Source: an uncultured Sphingomonas sp.
GTDB lineage: Bacteria > Pseudomonadota > Alphaproteobacteria > Sphingomonadales > Sphingomonadaceae
DNA length: 64,000 bases
Reading direction: 5' to 3'
Assembly: GCF_913774285.1 (NCBI RefSeq)
Contig: NZ_CAJYHX010000028.1
Span: forward strand, 186,001-250,000
Shown: in pieces, positions 29,053-37,236 of the stretch
Layout: each line of letters begins with the position of its first letter
Numbering within the stretch: the stretch's first letter is position 1
Notes under the pieces: generated by a model
The model's database searches: none
The model's input: the letters and a program-made list of their open reading frames with translations, nothing else
Told to the model about the DNA's origin: nothing
Made by a program: the position numbers and the translations under genes

Positions 29053-29721
29053 TCAGGTACTCGCGTCCGGCATCACGGTCGGCAAGGGCGTCTCCCGCTC
29101 GCCTCGCTGATCTCGGAGCCGGTACTTGCTCTGGTACGCGCGGCGCTGGCGCGTGACTTCGTACAACACGATGCCGGAGCTGGTCCCCAGGTTGAGGCTC
29201 TCGATCATACCAAACATGGGAATGCTCACGCACAACTCGCCACGCTCCACCGCGCGGTCGCTAATTCCAATCGCTTCGTTGCCGAACCAAACGGCGAGTT
29301 TAGTGTATGCCGTGTAGTCGCCATCGCTAAGGTGGACGTGGGCCTTGCCCTTCACGTGCGGCGAAGTGACGATGGAACGGAATCCCTTCCGCTCGAGATG
29401 ATCGAAACAGTCGTCCGTCGAATCAAAGCGACGAACGAACGTCCATTTGACGGCGGACACGGACACCTTCGAGATCGGTTTGTGCTCACGCAGCTCTTGC
29501 CAATCGTCCGGCAGCTCGCGTCGGCTATCGACTACGTAGACCTTCTCTACGCCAAGCGCGTTGACGTTCCGAATGATCGTGCCGATGTTCTTGATGTCTG
29601 CCGGGTTCTCGATGACCGCGATCAGGTTCTTGCAGCGGAAATCCTTGATGGCGTCCGCCCGCTTCCGGGCGGAACTCTTCTGCTTTTCAAACGAGATGTC
29701 GATTTCGATTTCGTCCGTCAC
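29053..29721 (-). CDS. TrmH/SpoU-type (SPOUT) RNA 2'-O-methyltransferase
   Basis: The 222-residue protein carries the three SPOUT motifs: ADIKNIGTIIRNVNALGV (motif 1), KLAVWFGNEAIGIS (motif 2) and MIESLNLGTSSGIVLYEV (motif 3). It therefore probably methylates a ribose 2'-OH in tRNA or rRNA; the exact RNA is unknown. It starts at GTG 29721, eight bases after the ABC ATPase stop, with GGGGG upstream. Base composition is lower than its surroundings (57% G+C in one 60-base sample), and a Lys-rich start (FEKQKSSARKRADAIK) is unlike neighbours, suggesting acquisition. It occupies the place where a permease partner of the ATPase would be expected. Confidence 0.85.
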   Translation of the reverse strand: MTDEIEIDISFEKQKSSARKRADAIKDFRCKNLIAVIENPADIKNIGTIIRNVNALGVEKVYVVDSRRELPDDWQELREHKPISKVSVSAVKWTFVRRFDSTDDCFDHLERKGFRSIVTSPHVKGKAHVHLSDGDYTAYTKLAVWFGNEAIGISDRAVERGELCVSIPMFGMIESLNLGTSSGIVLYEVTRQRRAYQSKYRLRDQRGERETPLPTVMPDAST

Positions 29722-29729
29722 GCTACCCC

Positions 29730-30647
29730 CTACGCCGCCCGCGTCAAATTCAGGAACACATCCTCCAGGTCCGCCTCGCGGGTCGACACGTCGACGATCC
29801 CCAGCCCCGCCGCCTGCACCGCGCCCAGCACTTCGCCGGCATTGGCCTGGTCCTTGCGGTAGGTGATCACCAGCACCCGCTCGCCCTTCAGCTCCACCTT
29901 CTGGAAGCAGGCATTGTCCGGCACGGCGGCAATGTCGCGGTCCACCGTCACCTCGACCACCTTTTCCTGCGCCATGCCGACCAGTTCCCGCGTGGGCTTG
30001 TTGGCGATCAGCTGACCGTGGTTGATGATCGCGATGCGGTCGCACAGCTCCTCGGCCTCTTCGAGATAGTGCGTCGTCAGCACCACCGTCACGCCGCGCT
30101 GGTTGAGCTGCTTCACATAGGCCCAGAGCTGCTGTCGCAGTTCCACGTCGACGCCCGCGGTCGGCTCGTCGAGCACGATGATCGGCGGGGAGTGCACCAT
30201 CGCCTTGGCGACCATCAGCCGCCGCTTCATGCCGCCCGACAGCGTGCGCGAATAGGCATTGGCCTTGTCTTCCAGATGCACCGCGCGGAGCAGCGCCATC
30301 GCATCGAACTGGTTCTTGGCCACGCCGTAGAGCCCCGCCTGGATCTCCAGCGTCTCCTTTGGCGTGAAGAAGGGATCGAACAGGATCTCCTGGTTGACGA
30401 TGCCGATGCTCGCCTTGGCGTTGCGCGGATGCGCGTCGATGTCGAAGCCCCAGATCGCAACCCTGCCGTCGGTCTTGTTGACCAGCCCCGCCAGGATGTT
30501 GATCAGCGTCGACTTGCCCGCGCCATTGGGCCCGAGCAGCCCGAAGATCTGCCCGCGCGGCACCTCGAAGCTCACCCCGTCCAGCGCGCGCTTGCCGCCG
30601 GAATAGGTCTTGCAGAGAGTGTCGATCGCGATCGCAGCCTGGGTCAT
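29730..30647 (-). CDS. ABC transporter ATP-binding protein (YadG/CcmA-like)
   Basis: The 305-residue ATPase has Walker A LLGPNGAGKSTLIN, Q-loop region GIVNQEILFDPFFT, the signature SRTLSGGMKRRLMVAKA, Walker B PPIIVLDEPTAGVD and a switch histidine in TTHYLEEAEEL. A C-terminal extension of about 80 residues is typical of the YadG drug/polymer export group. No permease gene is adjacent on either side. The ATG at 30647 gives the family start; longer frames run into the divergent zinc-finger gene's leader. The transported substrate is unknown. Confidence 0.9.
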   Translation of the reverse strand: MTQAAIAIDTLCKTYSGGKRALDGVSFEVPRGQIFGLLGPNGAGKSTLINILAGLVNKTDGRVAIWGFDIDAHPRNAKASIGIVNQEILFDPFFTPKETLEIQAGLYGVAKNQFDAMALLRAVHLEDKANAYSRTLSGGMKRRLMVAKAMVHSPPIIVLDEPTAGVDVELRQQLWAYVKQLNQRGVTVVLTTHYLEEAEELCDRIAIINHGQLIANKPTRELVGMAQEKVVEVTVDRDIAAVPDNACFQKVELKGERVLVITYRKDQANAGEVLGAVQAAGLGIVDVSTREADLEDVFLNLTRAA

Positions 30648-30714
30648 GGGGCGCAGCTTTAAGACCCTGCGCATCCGATTGCGAGCCCCCGCGCGCTTTG
30701 CTAAGGCGCGGGGC

Positions 30715-30945
30715 ATGATCGCCCCGCCCGAAGTCATCCGCACCGCCCATGCCCGCGTCGCCTGCGACGGTACCGGCCCCGGCCTGCCGGCCGCGCTCGG
30801 CCACCCGCGCGTCTATCTGCAGATCGACGAGCACGGCTATGTCGATTGCGGCTATTGCGACCGCCGCTTCGTGCTGATCGGCGGCCCCGCCGACGGCGCC
30901 GACCAGAGCCAGCTGCCCGACCATCCGGCAGGCGCCAGCATCTGA
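30715..30945 (+). CDS. CHCC-type zinc-finger domain protein
   Basis: The 76-residue protein has the zf-CHCC pattern: Cys in VACDG, His in GHPRVYLQID, then two cysteines in GYVDCGYCDRRFVL. The family includes the mitochondrial complex I subunit NDUFS6, and free-standing alphaproteobacterial copies are common; a link to complex I assembly is inference. ATG 30715 was chosen because upstream frame sequence is not conserved-looking. It precedes tldD by 49 bases on the same strand. Confidence 0.85.
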   Translation: MIAPPEVIRTAHARVACDGTGPGLPAALGHPRVYLQIDEHGYVDCGYCDRRFVLIGGPADGADQSQLPDHPAGASI

Positions 30946-30994
30946 TCGTCGCGGGAGCGCGTGACTCTGCGCACGCGCCTCCTATATCGGTAGG

Positions 30995-32422
30995 ATGAGC
31001 ATTCCCACCGATCCCCGCGCCTTCCTCTATCGCGACGGGCTCGATCCCGACGCTGCCGTTCGCCTGACCGCCGATGCGCTGGGCCAGGCCGAGGATGGCG
31101 AGCTCTATCTGCAATATCGCAAGTCCGAGGCGTTCGGTTTCGACGACGGCCGGCTGAAGACCGCCGCCTATGACACCCAGTCGGGCTTCGGCCTGCGCGC
31201 GGTCTCGGGCGAGACGACGGCTTTCGCCCACGCCAACGAGATCAGCGCCGCCGCGATCCGCCGCGCCGCCGAGACGATGGCGCTGATCGATCCGGCCAAG
31301 CAGGGCAAGGCGCCCCCGCCCCAGGGCAACAACCGCCACCTCTATACCGACGCCGATCCGCTCGACCTAGTGCCCTTCGCCGACAAGGTGAATCTGTGCC
31401 AGACGATCGACGCCGCTGCGCGCGACCGCGATCCGCGGGTGAAGCAGGTGTCGGTCAGCCTCACCGGCCAGTGGAGCGTGGTCGAGGTGGTGCGCGCCGA
31501 CGGCTTCGTCGCAACCGATGTGCGGCCGCTGGTGCGGCTCAACGTCTCGGTGGTGGTCGAGCAGAACGGCCGCCGCGAGACCGGCAGCTTCGGCACCGGT
31601 GGGCGCGTGGTCTATGACCGGCTCTTCCAGCCCGAGACCTGGAACCGCGCAATCGACGAGGCGCTGGCACAGGCGCTCGTCAATCTCGACGCGGTCGCGG
31701 CACCCGCAGGCGACATGACCGTGTTGTGCGGCCCCGGCTGGCCGGGCGTGCTGCTCCACGAGGCGGTGGGCCATGGCCTCGAGGGCGACTTCAACCGCAA
31801 GGGCACCAGCGCCTTTTCGGGCCGCATCGGCGAGCGCGTCGCGGCACCGGGGGTGACGGTGGTCGACGACGGCTCGATTTACGACCGCCGCGGCTCGCTT
31901 TCGATCGATGACGAGGGCACGCCGACGCGCGAGACGGTGCTGATCGAGGACGGCATCCTCAAGGGCTATATGCAGGATCGCCTCAACGCCCGACTGATGG
32001 GCGTCGAGCCGACCGGCAACGGGCGTCGCGAAAGCTTCCAACACGCGCCGATGCCGCGGATGACCAACACCTTCATGAAGGGCGGCAAGGACGATCCCGC
32101 CGAGCTGCTCTCGCGCGTGAAGAAGGGCATCTATGCCAAGAGCTTCGGCGGGGGCCAAGTCGACATCGTCTCGGGCAAGTTCGTCTTCTCCTGCACCGAG
32201 GCCTATCTGATCGAGAACGGCAAGCTGGGTGCCCCGATCAAGGGCGCGACGCTGATCGGCGACGGGCCGACCGTGCTCCACCGCGTCACCGGCATCGGCA
32301 ACGACTTCGCGCTCGACGAGGGCATCGGCATGTGCGGCAAGGGCGGCCAGTCGGTGCCGGCGGGCGTCGGCCAGCCGACGCTGCTGGTGGAAGGGCTGAC
32401 GGTGGGCGGGACCGCGGCCTGA
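30995..32422 (+). CDS. tldD: Metalloprotease TldD
   Basis: This 475-residue protein is the protease subunit of the TldD/TldE pair, which processes peptides such as microcin precursors and, in some bacteria, CcdA. The zinc-binding HExxxH motif is LLHEAVGHGLEGDFNRKG. Other matches are LSIDDEGTPT, NGRRESFQHAPMPRMTNTF and the C-terminal GQSVPAGVGQPTLLVEGLTVGG. tldE is not in the window. The start ATG has only AGG close by, and a TATAT lies 12 bases upstream, so a very short leader is possible. Its stop abuts the ccdB stop on the other strand. Confidence 0.93.
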   Translation: MSIPTDPRAFLYRDGLDPDAAVRLTADALGQAEDGELYLQYRKSEAFGFDDGRLKTAAYDTQSGFGLRAVSGETTAFAHANEISAAAIRRAAETMALIDPAKQGKAPPPQGNNRHLYTDADPLDLVPFADKVNLCQTIDAAARDRDPRVKQVSVSLTGQWSVVEVVRADGFVATDVRPLVRLNVSVVVEQNGRRETGSFGTGGRVVYDRLFQPETWNRAIDEALAQALVNLDAVAAPAGDMTVLCGPGWPGVLLHEAVGHGLEGDFNRKGTSAFSGRIGERVAAPGVTVVDDGSIYDRRGSLSIDDEGTPTRETVLIEDGILKGYMQDRLNARLMGVEPTGNGRRESFQHAPMPRMTNTFMKGGKDDPAELLSRVKKGIYAKSFGGGQVDIVSGKFVFSCTEAYLIENGKLGAPIKGATLIGDGPTVLHRVTGIGNDFALDEGIGMCGKGGQSVPAGVGQPTLLVEGLTVGGTAA

Positions 32423-32719
32423 TCAGCCGCTGCCGGTAAGTACGTCGATCGCGCCGAGGATGCGGAAGCGCTCCTCGGCCAGCGATCCCACCCGCTCGCG
32501 GAGTTCCGCAGTGCGGATCGCGGCGGCGAATTCCGTCATCAGCACCCACGTCTTGCCGTTGAGGTCGAATTGCGGATGCAGTCGCGGCGTTGTCGGCGCG
32601 CTTTCGCCGGGCTTCGCAAGCGGAATGACGAAGCGCGTACCGATGGTTGCGAGGCCATCGGCCTGGCAATCGATCACCAAGCCGCCGCCCGCCAGCCGAT
32701 GCACGTCGAACTGCGCCAT
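32423..32719 (-). CDS. ccdB: CcdB-type toxin (type II toxin-antitoxin)
   Basis: The 98-residue protein aligns with CcdB along its length: start MAQFDVHRLAGGGLVIDCQA, then TRFVIPL, HPQFDLNGKTWVLMTE and the C-terminal RERVGSLAEERFRILGAID. CcdB poisons DNA gyrase through its last residues, which here (GAIDVLTGSG) differ from the F-plasmid form, so potency is uncertain. Its ATG overlaps the ccdA stop by one base (TAATG). It ends exactly where convergent tldD ends. Confidence 0.85.
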   Translation of the reverse strand: MAQFDVHRLAGGGLVIDCQADGLATIGTRFVIPLAKPGESAPTTPRLHPQFDLNGKTWVLMTEFAAAIRTAELRERVGSLAEERFRILGAIDVLTGSG

Positions 32720-32964
32720 TAGAACAGGCGGTAGCGCTCGAGCGGCAATCCGTTTTCTTCGACCCAGCGGTTATGGGCTTCGGCCCATTCGCGGTTCTCT
32801 TCTTGCCAACGCCGGTCGCGCTCTGCCTTGGCGGCGGCGCGGATCGCGGCTTCGCAGACCTGCGAGAGATTCAGGCCCACTTCGCGCCCTGCAGCCACCA
32901 CGCCCGTGTCTAGCGACAGGTTGACCGCCTTGCGCTTGCCGGAAGCGATCGGATCGTGCTTCAT
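32719..32964 (-). CDS. ccdA: CcdA-type antitoxin
   Basis: The 81-residue protein has a ribbon-helix-helix start (KRKAVNLSLDTGVVAAGREV, LNLSQVCEAAI) and a flexible charged tail (NRWVEENGLPLERYRLF) typical of CcdA. The N-terminus would bind the operon's own promoter and the tail neutralise CcdB. It is the first gene of the pair; the promoter must lie in the 50 bases before the divergent DUF2007 gene at 33015. Neighbouring tldD is notable because TldD/E is known to degrade CcdA in E. coli. Confidence 0.85.
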   Translation of the reverse strand: MKHDPIASGKRKAVNLSLDTGVVAAGREVGLNLSQVCEAAIRAAAKAERDRRWQEENREWAEAHNRWVEENGLPLERYRLF

Positions 32965-33014
32965 GCGGACAAGTTATGCGCATGCCCCATGCGCGTCAAT
33001 CAGTGGAGGCCGGC

Positions 33015-33230
33015 ATGGCACTCGTCGAACTCGGCCGGTTCAACCGGCAGGAAGCCTTCATCGTCCAGGGCCGGCTGGAAGATGAGGACATTCCCAGCTT
33101 CGTGTTCGACGCCGGCGCCAGCATCGCCGACGGCAGCTATCTGCTGATCCCGGTGCGGGTGATGGTCGACGACGAGGACCTCGCCGCCGCGCGCACCATC
33201 CTCGACGCGGCGGGCGGCCCTACGCCGTAA
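33015..33230 (+). CDS. DUF2007 domain small protein
   Basis: The 71-residue protein matches DUF2007 (GRFNRQEAFIVQGRLEDEDI, YLLIPVRVMVDDEDLAAAR). The fold is an alpha-beta domain of the type seen in signal-transducing proteins, and its role is unknown. ATG 33015 has GGAGG seven bases upstream. Its last 11 bases overlap the end of the convergent ubiH gene. Confidence 0.82.
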   Translation: MALVELGRFNRQEAFIVQGRLEDEDIPSFVFDAGASIADGSYLLIPVRVMVDDEDLAAARTILDAAGGPTP

Positions 33231-34437
33231 TTCCCTGGAGCAGCTTGGGCACGTCGCCGCTTTCGCCGCGTGCTTCGCCCATGAACCAGGACTTGAGCGG
33301 CGGAATCTTGTCGACTGCCGAAAGGCCGAAGCGGCGCACCGCATTGGGCAGCGCGCCGGGAATGCCGAACAGCCGGGTGAGCCCGTCGGTCGCCAGTGCC
33401 ACCATGAAGGTGTCGAGCCCGCGCCAGCGCTGGTAGCGCGCGAGCAGCTCGGGATCGCCCATGTCGAGCCCCAGCCGCTTGCCGTCGACCAGCACCTCGA
33501 CCAAGGTCGCCACGTCGCGGAAGCCGACATTGACGCCCTGCCCCGCGATCGGATGGATGCCATGCGCCGCGTCGCCGACCAGCGCCAGCCGCTCGGCCAT
33601 GATCCAGGCGGCATGATGGAAGCCCAGCGGATAGGACGAGCGCGACGACAGCGGCCCCAGCTTCCCCAGGAACCCGCCCATCTTCTTCTCCGCCTCGGCT
33701 AGATAGGCGCGGTCGGAGATCTTGTGCATCGCCGCCGCGTCGCGGGCGTGGACGGTCCACACCACCGCCGAGCGATGGCCGTTTTCGTCGTCGAGCAGCG
33801 GCAGGATCGCGAACGGGCCCTGCGGATAGAAGATTTCGTAGGCGATGTTCTCGTGGGAGCGCTCGTGGCCAAGCGTCGCGATCATCGCGGCATGGTCATA
33901 GGTCCAGCGCGCGACCTTGAAGCCGGCCGAATCGCGGGTGGGCGAGTTGCGCCCTTCCGCAGCGATCAGCAGCTGCGCACGCACCGTCGCGCCCGAATCG
34001 AGCGTCGCCACCACGCCGTGCGGCCCTCGCTCCACCGACACCGCGCGGGTCTGCATCCGCACGTCCGCCAGTGGCGCTGCCTGCGCTGCCTCGAACAGCG
34101 CCGTCCGCAGCACGCGATTCTCGAACATATGGCCGAGCGCGCCGTCATCGGCATCCGGCGCGAAATCGAGCTTGCCCGGCGCCAGCCCGTCGGAGACGCG
34201 GATGCCCTCGATCGGGCACCCCTTCCCCGCCAGCCGCCCTGCGACGCCGATTGCCTCGAACATCCGCATCGGCGCGCTCGCGATCGCCGAGGCGCGGCCG
34301 TCGAAGGTCGCGCCGAGGATGGTTTCCGGGTCCGCCGGATCGATCACGATCGAGCTGATGCCATGCGCATCGAGCGCCGTTGCGAGCGCGCTGCCGACCA
34401 GCCCGCCGCCGAGGATGAGAATGTCCGCCTGGTCCAT
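33220..34437 (-). CDS. ubiH: UbiH/UbiF/Coq6-family FAD-dependent hydroxylase
   Basis: The 405-residue flavoprotein monooxygenase probably hydroxylates the ubiquinone ring. The dinucleotide-binding ILILGGGLVGSALATALDA, the DG-type middle motif (LLIAAEGRNSPTRDSAG) and the GD motif ALVGDAAHGIHPIAGQGVN are all present. The ring position cannot be assigned because alphaproteobacterial hydroxylases vary in regioselectivity. It is monocistronic; the 80 bases before the next minus-strand gene show nothing special. Confidence 0.88.
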   Translation of the reverse strand: MDQADILILGGGLVGSALATALDAHGISSIVIDPADPETILGATFDGRASAIASAPMRMFEAIGVAGRLAGKGCPIEGIRVSDGLAPGKLDFAPDADDGALGHMFENRVLRTALFEAAQAAPLADVRMQTRAVSVERGPHGVVATLDSGATVRAQLLIAAEGRNSPTRDSAGFKVARWTYDHAAMIATLGHERSHENIAYEIFYPQGPFAILPLLDDENGHRSAVVWTVHARDAAAMHKISDRAYLAEAEKKMGGFLGKLGPLSSRSSYPLGFHHAAWIMAERLALVGDAAHGIHPIAGQGVNVGFRDVATLVEVLVDGKRLGLDMGDPELLARYQRWRGLDTFMVALATDGLTRLFGIPGALPNAVRRFGLSAVDKIPPLKSWFMGEARGESGDVPKLLQGITA

Positions 34438-34517
34438 GGCCCTGCCCTAGCAGGTTCGCACGCGCCTGCCAGCCGTCAACAGGTGCAGGGGCGGCAAACC
34501 CCTGCACCTGCCCGGCA

Positions 34518-35864
34518 TCAATGCTGGTGCAGCCGCTCGATGAAGCCGTCCATCCGCTTGGCGAGGAAGCCTGGCGAATAGCTGTCGCGATAGTTGCGCG
34601 GATCGGCCTTGGTCGAGGCCATCGGCTCGAACGGCACGAAGCTGGTGGTCAGCGCCACCGCGCTGCCCATCGTGCCCGCGCCCTGAATCGCCAGCGTCAG
34701 TTCCGTCACGTGGAGGATGAAATCGGGCGGGATCGGGCACGGCTCGCCCATCCGCAGCGCGCGCGCCGTTTCCGCGACGCCGAGCATCTTGTCCTGCGCG
34801 CCAACCTCGCGGCGCTTGGCACCGGCGACCAGCTTCTTGAAGAACGAGGTCTTGCCCGCGGCGTTGGCGCGCATCGTCGCGAACGACTTCCAGTGGCGCA
34901 CGAAGGGCAGCACGCGCCCGCCCACGCCGAAGCCGCGACCGAACAGCGGCTGGAGCCGCAGGCTGCGCGCCTTGCGGGCATTGAGGCTGAGCTGCGAGAA
35001 GCGCTCGAGGAACACCGGCGACTGGTAATGCCGATAGGTATCGGTGCTCAGCTCGCCTTCGTCGCCGATCACCCGCATGCGGTGGTCCGCCGGCGCCGCG
35101 ATGCTGCAGGTGACGCGGGCAGTGACGCCGCTGACGAAATCGAGCGTCGCGACCGAAAAGTCGGGCGTGTCCGCCGGGTGCATCGGCTGATCGGTCTTGT
35201 GCGGCACGACGACCTTCGAGAAGGCGGTGACCGAACGCACCGGGCCAAACATCGCCAGCATCCACACGAGGTGGTAGCCGACATGCTCGAAGGTGCAGCC
35301 CATCTCGTACTCATGGATGTACGGCCAGGGCGCGCCGGTGCGGCTGCGCCAGGTCTCGGGCTTCATCAGGTAGATGGGGTTGTCGTCGAACTCGGCATAG
35401 ATCAGCAGCGGCTTGCCGATCGCGCCGTCGCGCACCGCCTTCCACATCGTCTGGACGCTGTCGCTGAGGAAGTTGCACGGCGCGCTCGACAGCACGAGCC
35501 CGCGTTCCTCGGCGATGCGGAACAGCGTGCGCGCCTCCTCCAGATCGGTGGTGAGCGGCTTTTCCGAATAGACGTGCTTGCCGCCTTCGAGCAGCGCGCG
35601 GGTCAGCTCGAAATGCGCCTCAATGCTGGTGAGGTTGAGCACCAAGGTCACCGCGGGATCGTCGAGGATCGCCTGGAGATCGGGATATACCGAGAAGCCG
35701 TAATAGTCGGAGACCTTGGCCGAGCGCGCCAGATCGATGTCGTACACGCCGCGCACGTCGATCTCCGGGTGCGCCCAGGCGGTGGTCATGTAATGGTCAA
35801 ACACATAGCCGCAGCCGATGATGGCCACGCCCGTCTTGCCCGTACTTTCGCCCTGCATCTTCAC
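34518..35864 (-). CDS. Gfo/Idh/MocA family oxidoreductase (longer member)
   Basis: A 448-residue NAD(P)-dependent sugar-type dehydrogenase. The Rossmann start is GVAIIGCGYVFDHYMTTA, then LNLTSIEAHFELTRALLEGG and the catalytic EKP motif in HVYSEKPLTTDLEEAR. The second domain is longer than usual, with added Arg/Lys-rich sequence near 290-345. GTG 35864 overlaps the stop of the upstream gene (GTGA); ATG 35858 is an alternative. The two dehydrogenases are translationally coupled and probably act on related sugars or cyclitols, but no transporter or kinase identifies the pathway. Confidence 0.82.
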   Translation of the reverse strand: MKMQGESTGKTGVAIIGCGYVFDHYMTTAWAHPEIDVRGVYDIDLARSAKVSDYYGFSVYPDLQAILDDPAVTLVLNLTSIEAHFELTRALLEGGKHVYSEKPLTTDLEEARTLFRIAEERGLVLSSAPCNFLSDSVQTMWKAVRDGAIGKPLLIYAEFDDNPIYLMKPETWRSRTGAPWPYIHEYEMGCTFEHVGYHLVWMLAMFGPVRSVTAFSKVVVPHKTDQPMHPADTPDFSVATLDFVSGVTARVTCSIAAPADHRMRVIGDEGELSTDTYRHYQSPVFLERFSQLSLNARKARSLRLQPLFGRGFGVGGRVLPFVRHWKSFATMRANAAGKTSFFKKLVAGAKRREVGAQDKMLGVAETARALRMGEPCPIPPDFILHVTELTLAIQGAGTMGSAVALTTSFVPFEPMASTKADPRNYRDSYSPGFLAKRMDGFIERLHQH

Positions 35865-36931
35865 TTGTCCTGTCCCCCGATCCGTTCGCGCACTGTGTCC
35901 ATGGTTTCCATCACCGCGATGCTGTCCGCCAGCGTCATCTCCGGACTCTCCTTGAGCCCCGCGGCGAGGCAGCGGCCGACTTCCTCGACCTGATAGTGAT
36001 AGCCGTTGCCGGCGAACAGCTGCCGCTCGATCTTGCCGGACCGCGTCAGCAGCCCGTGCAGCTGCGAAAGCTTCTGCGGCAGCCCCTGTTCGCGGAGCAG
36101 CGCCTTGCGGCCGAGCCCGGTGTCGCTTCCCTTCCGCCGCGGCGTCATCCGCTGGAGCCGCACGCCATAGGGGCGGAAGATCGGGCCCTCGAACGCGACG
36201 CTGCCATGCGTGCCGCCGATGCGCAGCCCATTGTCGCCGAGCGCGCGCAGGCTGGTGTTGACCGTCGCCACCACGCCGCCGGCGAAGCGCAGGCTGATCG
36301 CCGCGTCTTCTTCCACGCCGGTATCGCCGATCCGGCCGAACGCCGCCACGCCCTCGGGCGCGCCGAACAGCCAGTGTAGCAGCGAGATCGGATAGACGCC
36401 GAGCTGGGCGAGCGCCCCGCCGCCGCGCTGCGGATCAAAGCTGGTGTTCGCCGCGTCAGGCTCGTTGGTGAAGCAGAATGCGCCATGCGCCTGCCGCGCC
36501 TCGCCGATCGCGCCGTCGCGGACGAGGTCGCGCAGGCGGCGCGCGGCGGGATTGAAGCGGGTCCACATCGCTTCCATGCAGAACACGCCCTGCGCGCGGG
36601 CGGCATCGGCGATCCGCCGCGCCTCCGCCACCGAGGAGGCGAACGGCTTCTCGATCAGCACCGCCTTGCCCGCCTCGATGCAGGCGATCGCATGGCGCGC
36701 ATGTTCGGAAGGCGGCGTGGCGATATAGGCGACGTCGAAGGGCGACACCGCGGAAACGCTGTCATAGCCCTCGGCCACCTCCGGAACGCCGAAGGCCTGG
36801 GCAAAGCGCCGGCCCGAATCCGCGCTGCGTGACACCACCAGCTGCGGCTTCGCACCCTGCGCATGGCGAAGCCCGGAGACGAACTTCGCCGAAATACCGC
36901 CGGTGCCGAATATCGCCCAACGTGTGTCCAC
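35861..36931 (-). CDS. Gfo/Idh/MocA family oxidoreductase
   Basis: A 356-residue NAD(P)-dependent oxidoreductase: RWAIFGTGGISAKFVSGLRH, VAYIATPPSEHARHAIACIE, EKP motif in VLIEKPFASSVAEAR, and the dimerisation domain GGGALAQLGVYPISLLHWLFG. The shape is close to trans-1,2-dihydrobenzene-1,2-diol or glucose-fructose oxidoreductase-like members. GTG 36931 is preferred because GGGGGG lies eight bases upstream; an ATG at 36961 has no ribosome site. It is first in a two-gene unit with the following dehydrogenase. Confidence 0.83.
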   Translation of the reverse strand: MDTRWAIFGTGGISAKFVSGLRHAQGAKPQLVVSRSADSGRRFAQAFGVPEVAEGYDSVSAVSPFDVAYIATPPSEHARHAIACIEAGKAVLIEKPFASSVAEARRIADAARAQGVFCMEAMWTRFNPAARRLRDLVRDGAIGEARQAHGAFCFTNEPDAANTSFDPQRGGGALAQLGVYPISLLHWLFGAPEGVAAFGRIGDTGVEEDAAISLRFAGGVVATVNTSLRALGDNGLRIGGTHGSVAFEGPIFRPYGVRLQRMTPRRKGSDTGLGRKALLREQGLPQKLSQLHGLLTRSGKIERQLFAGNGYHYQVEEVGRCLAAGLKESPEMTLADSIAVMETMDTVRERIGGQDK

Positions 36932-37236
36932 TACTGAATCCCCCCAACGTTGTTGCCGCATAGTGCCGGTAGCCAAGAACTTTCGGCCCCGTTGCTGATA
37001 CTGCTCGCGGTTTCCACTAAAAGCAGTGACCGCGGAACCGTTCCACAGGCGCACCGATTCCGATGCGCGGTTCGTTAACGGCATAGCAGGGATGAACTTG
37101 CTGCGCTGCAAAATGTTCGACGCGCCGAGTCCCGCATGCGATGGTACGCATGCCGTACTCCCCCGCGCCTTGACGGCGGAGTCCGCAGGCGCGATGATTC
37201 CGCCACGTTTTTCCTTGCATATCCGGAGGCTGGGCG
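36932..37236. other. Intergenic region upstream of divergent oxidoreductase and ftsK genes
   Basis: No coding potential was recognised in these 305 bases. They contain a perfect palindrome, GCATGCG-N6-CGCATGC, at 37134-37153. An inverted CGCGGTTTCC/GGAACCGCGG pair lies near 37008-37040. Both promoters must be here. CCGGAGG at the right end is the ftsK ribosome site. Confidence 0.6.

Noticed and set aside
36932..37236. tRNA or small RNA gene in the ftsK upstream region
   Set aside because: No cloverleaf, CCA end or terminator; only palindromes are seen.
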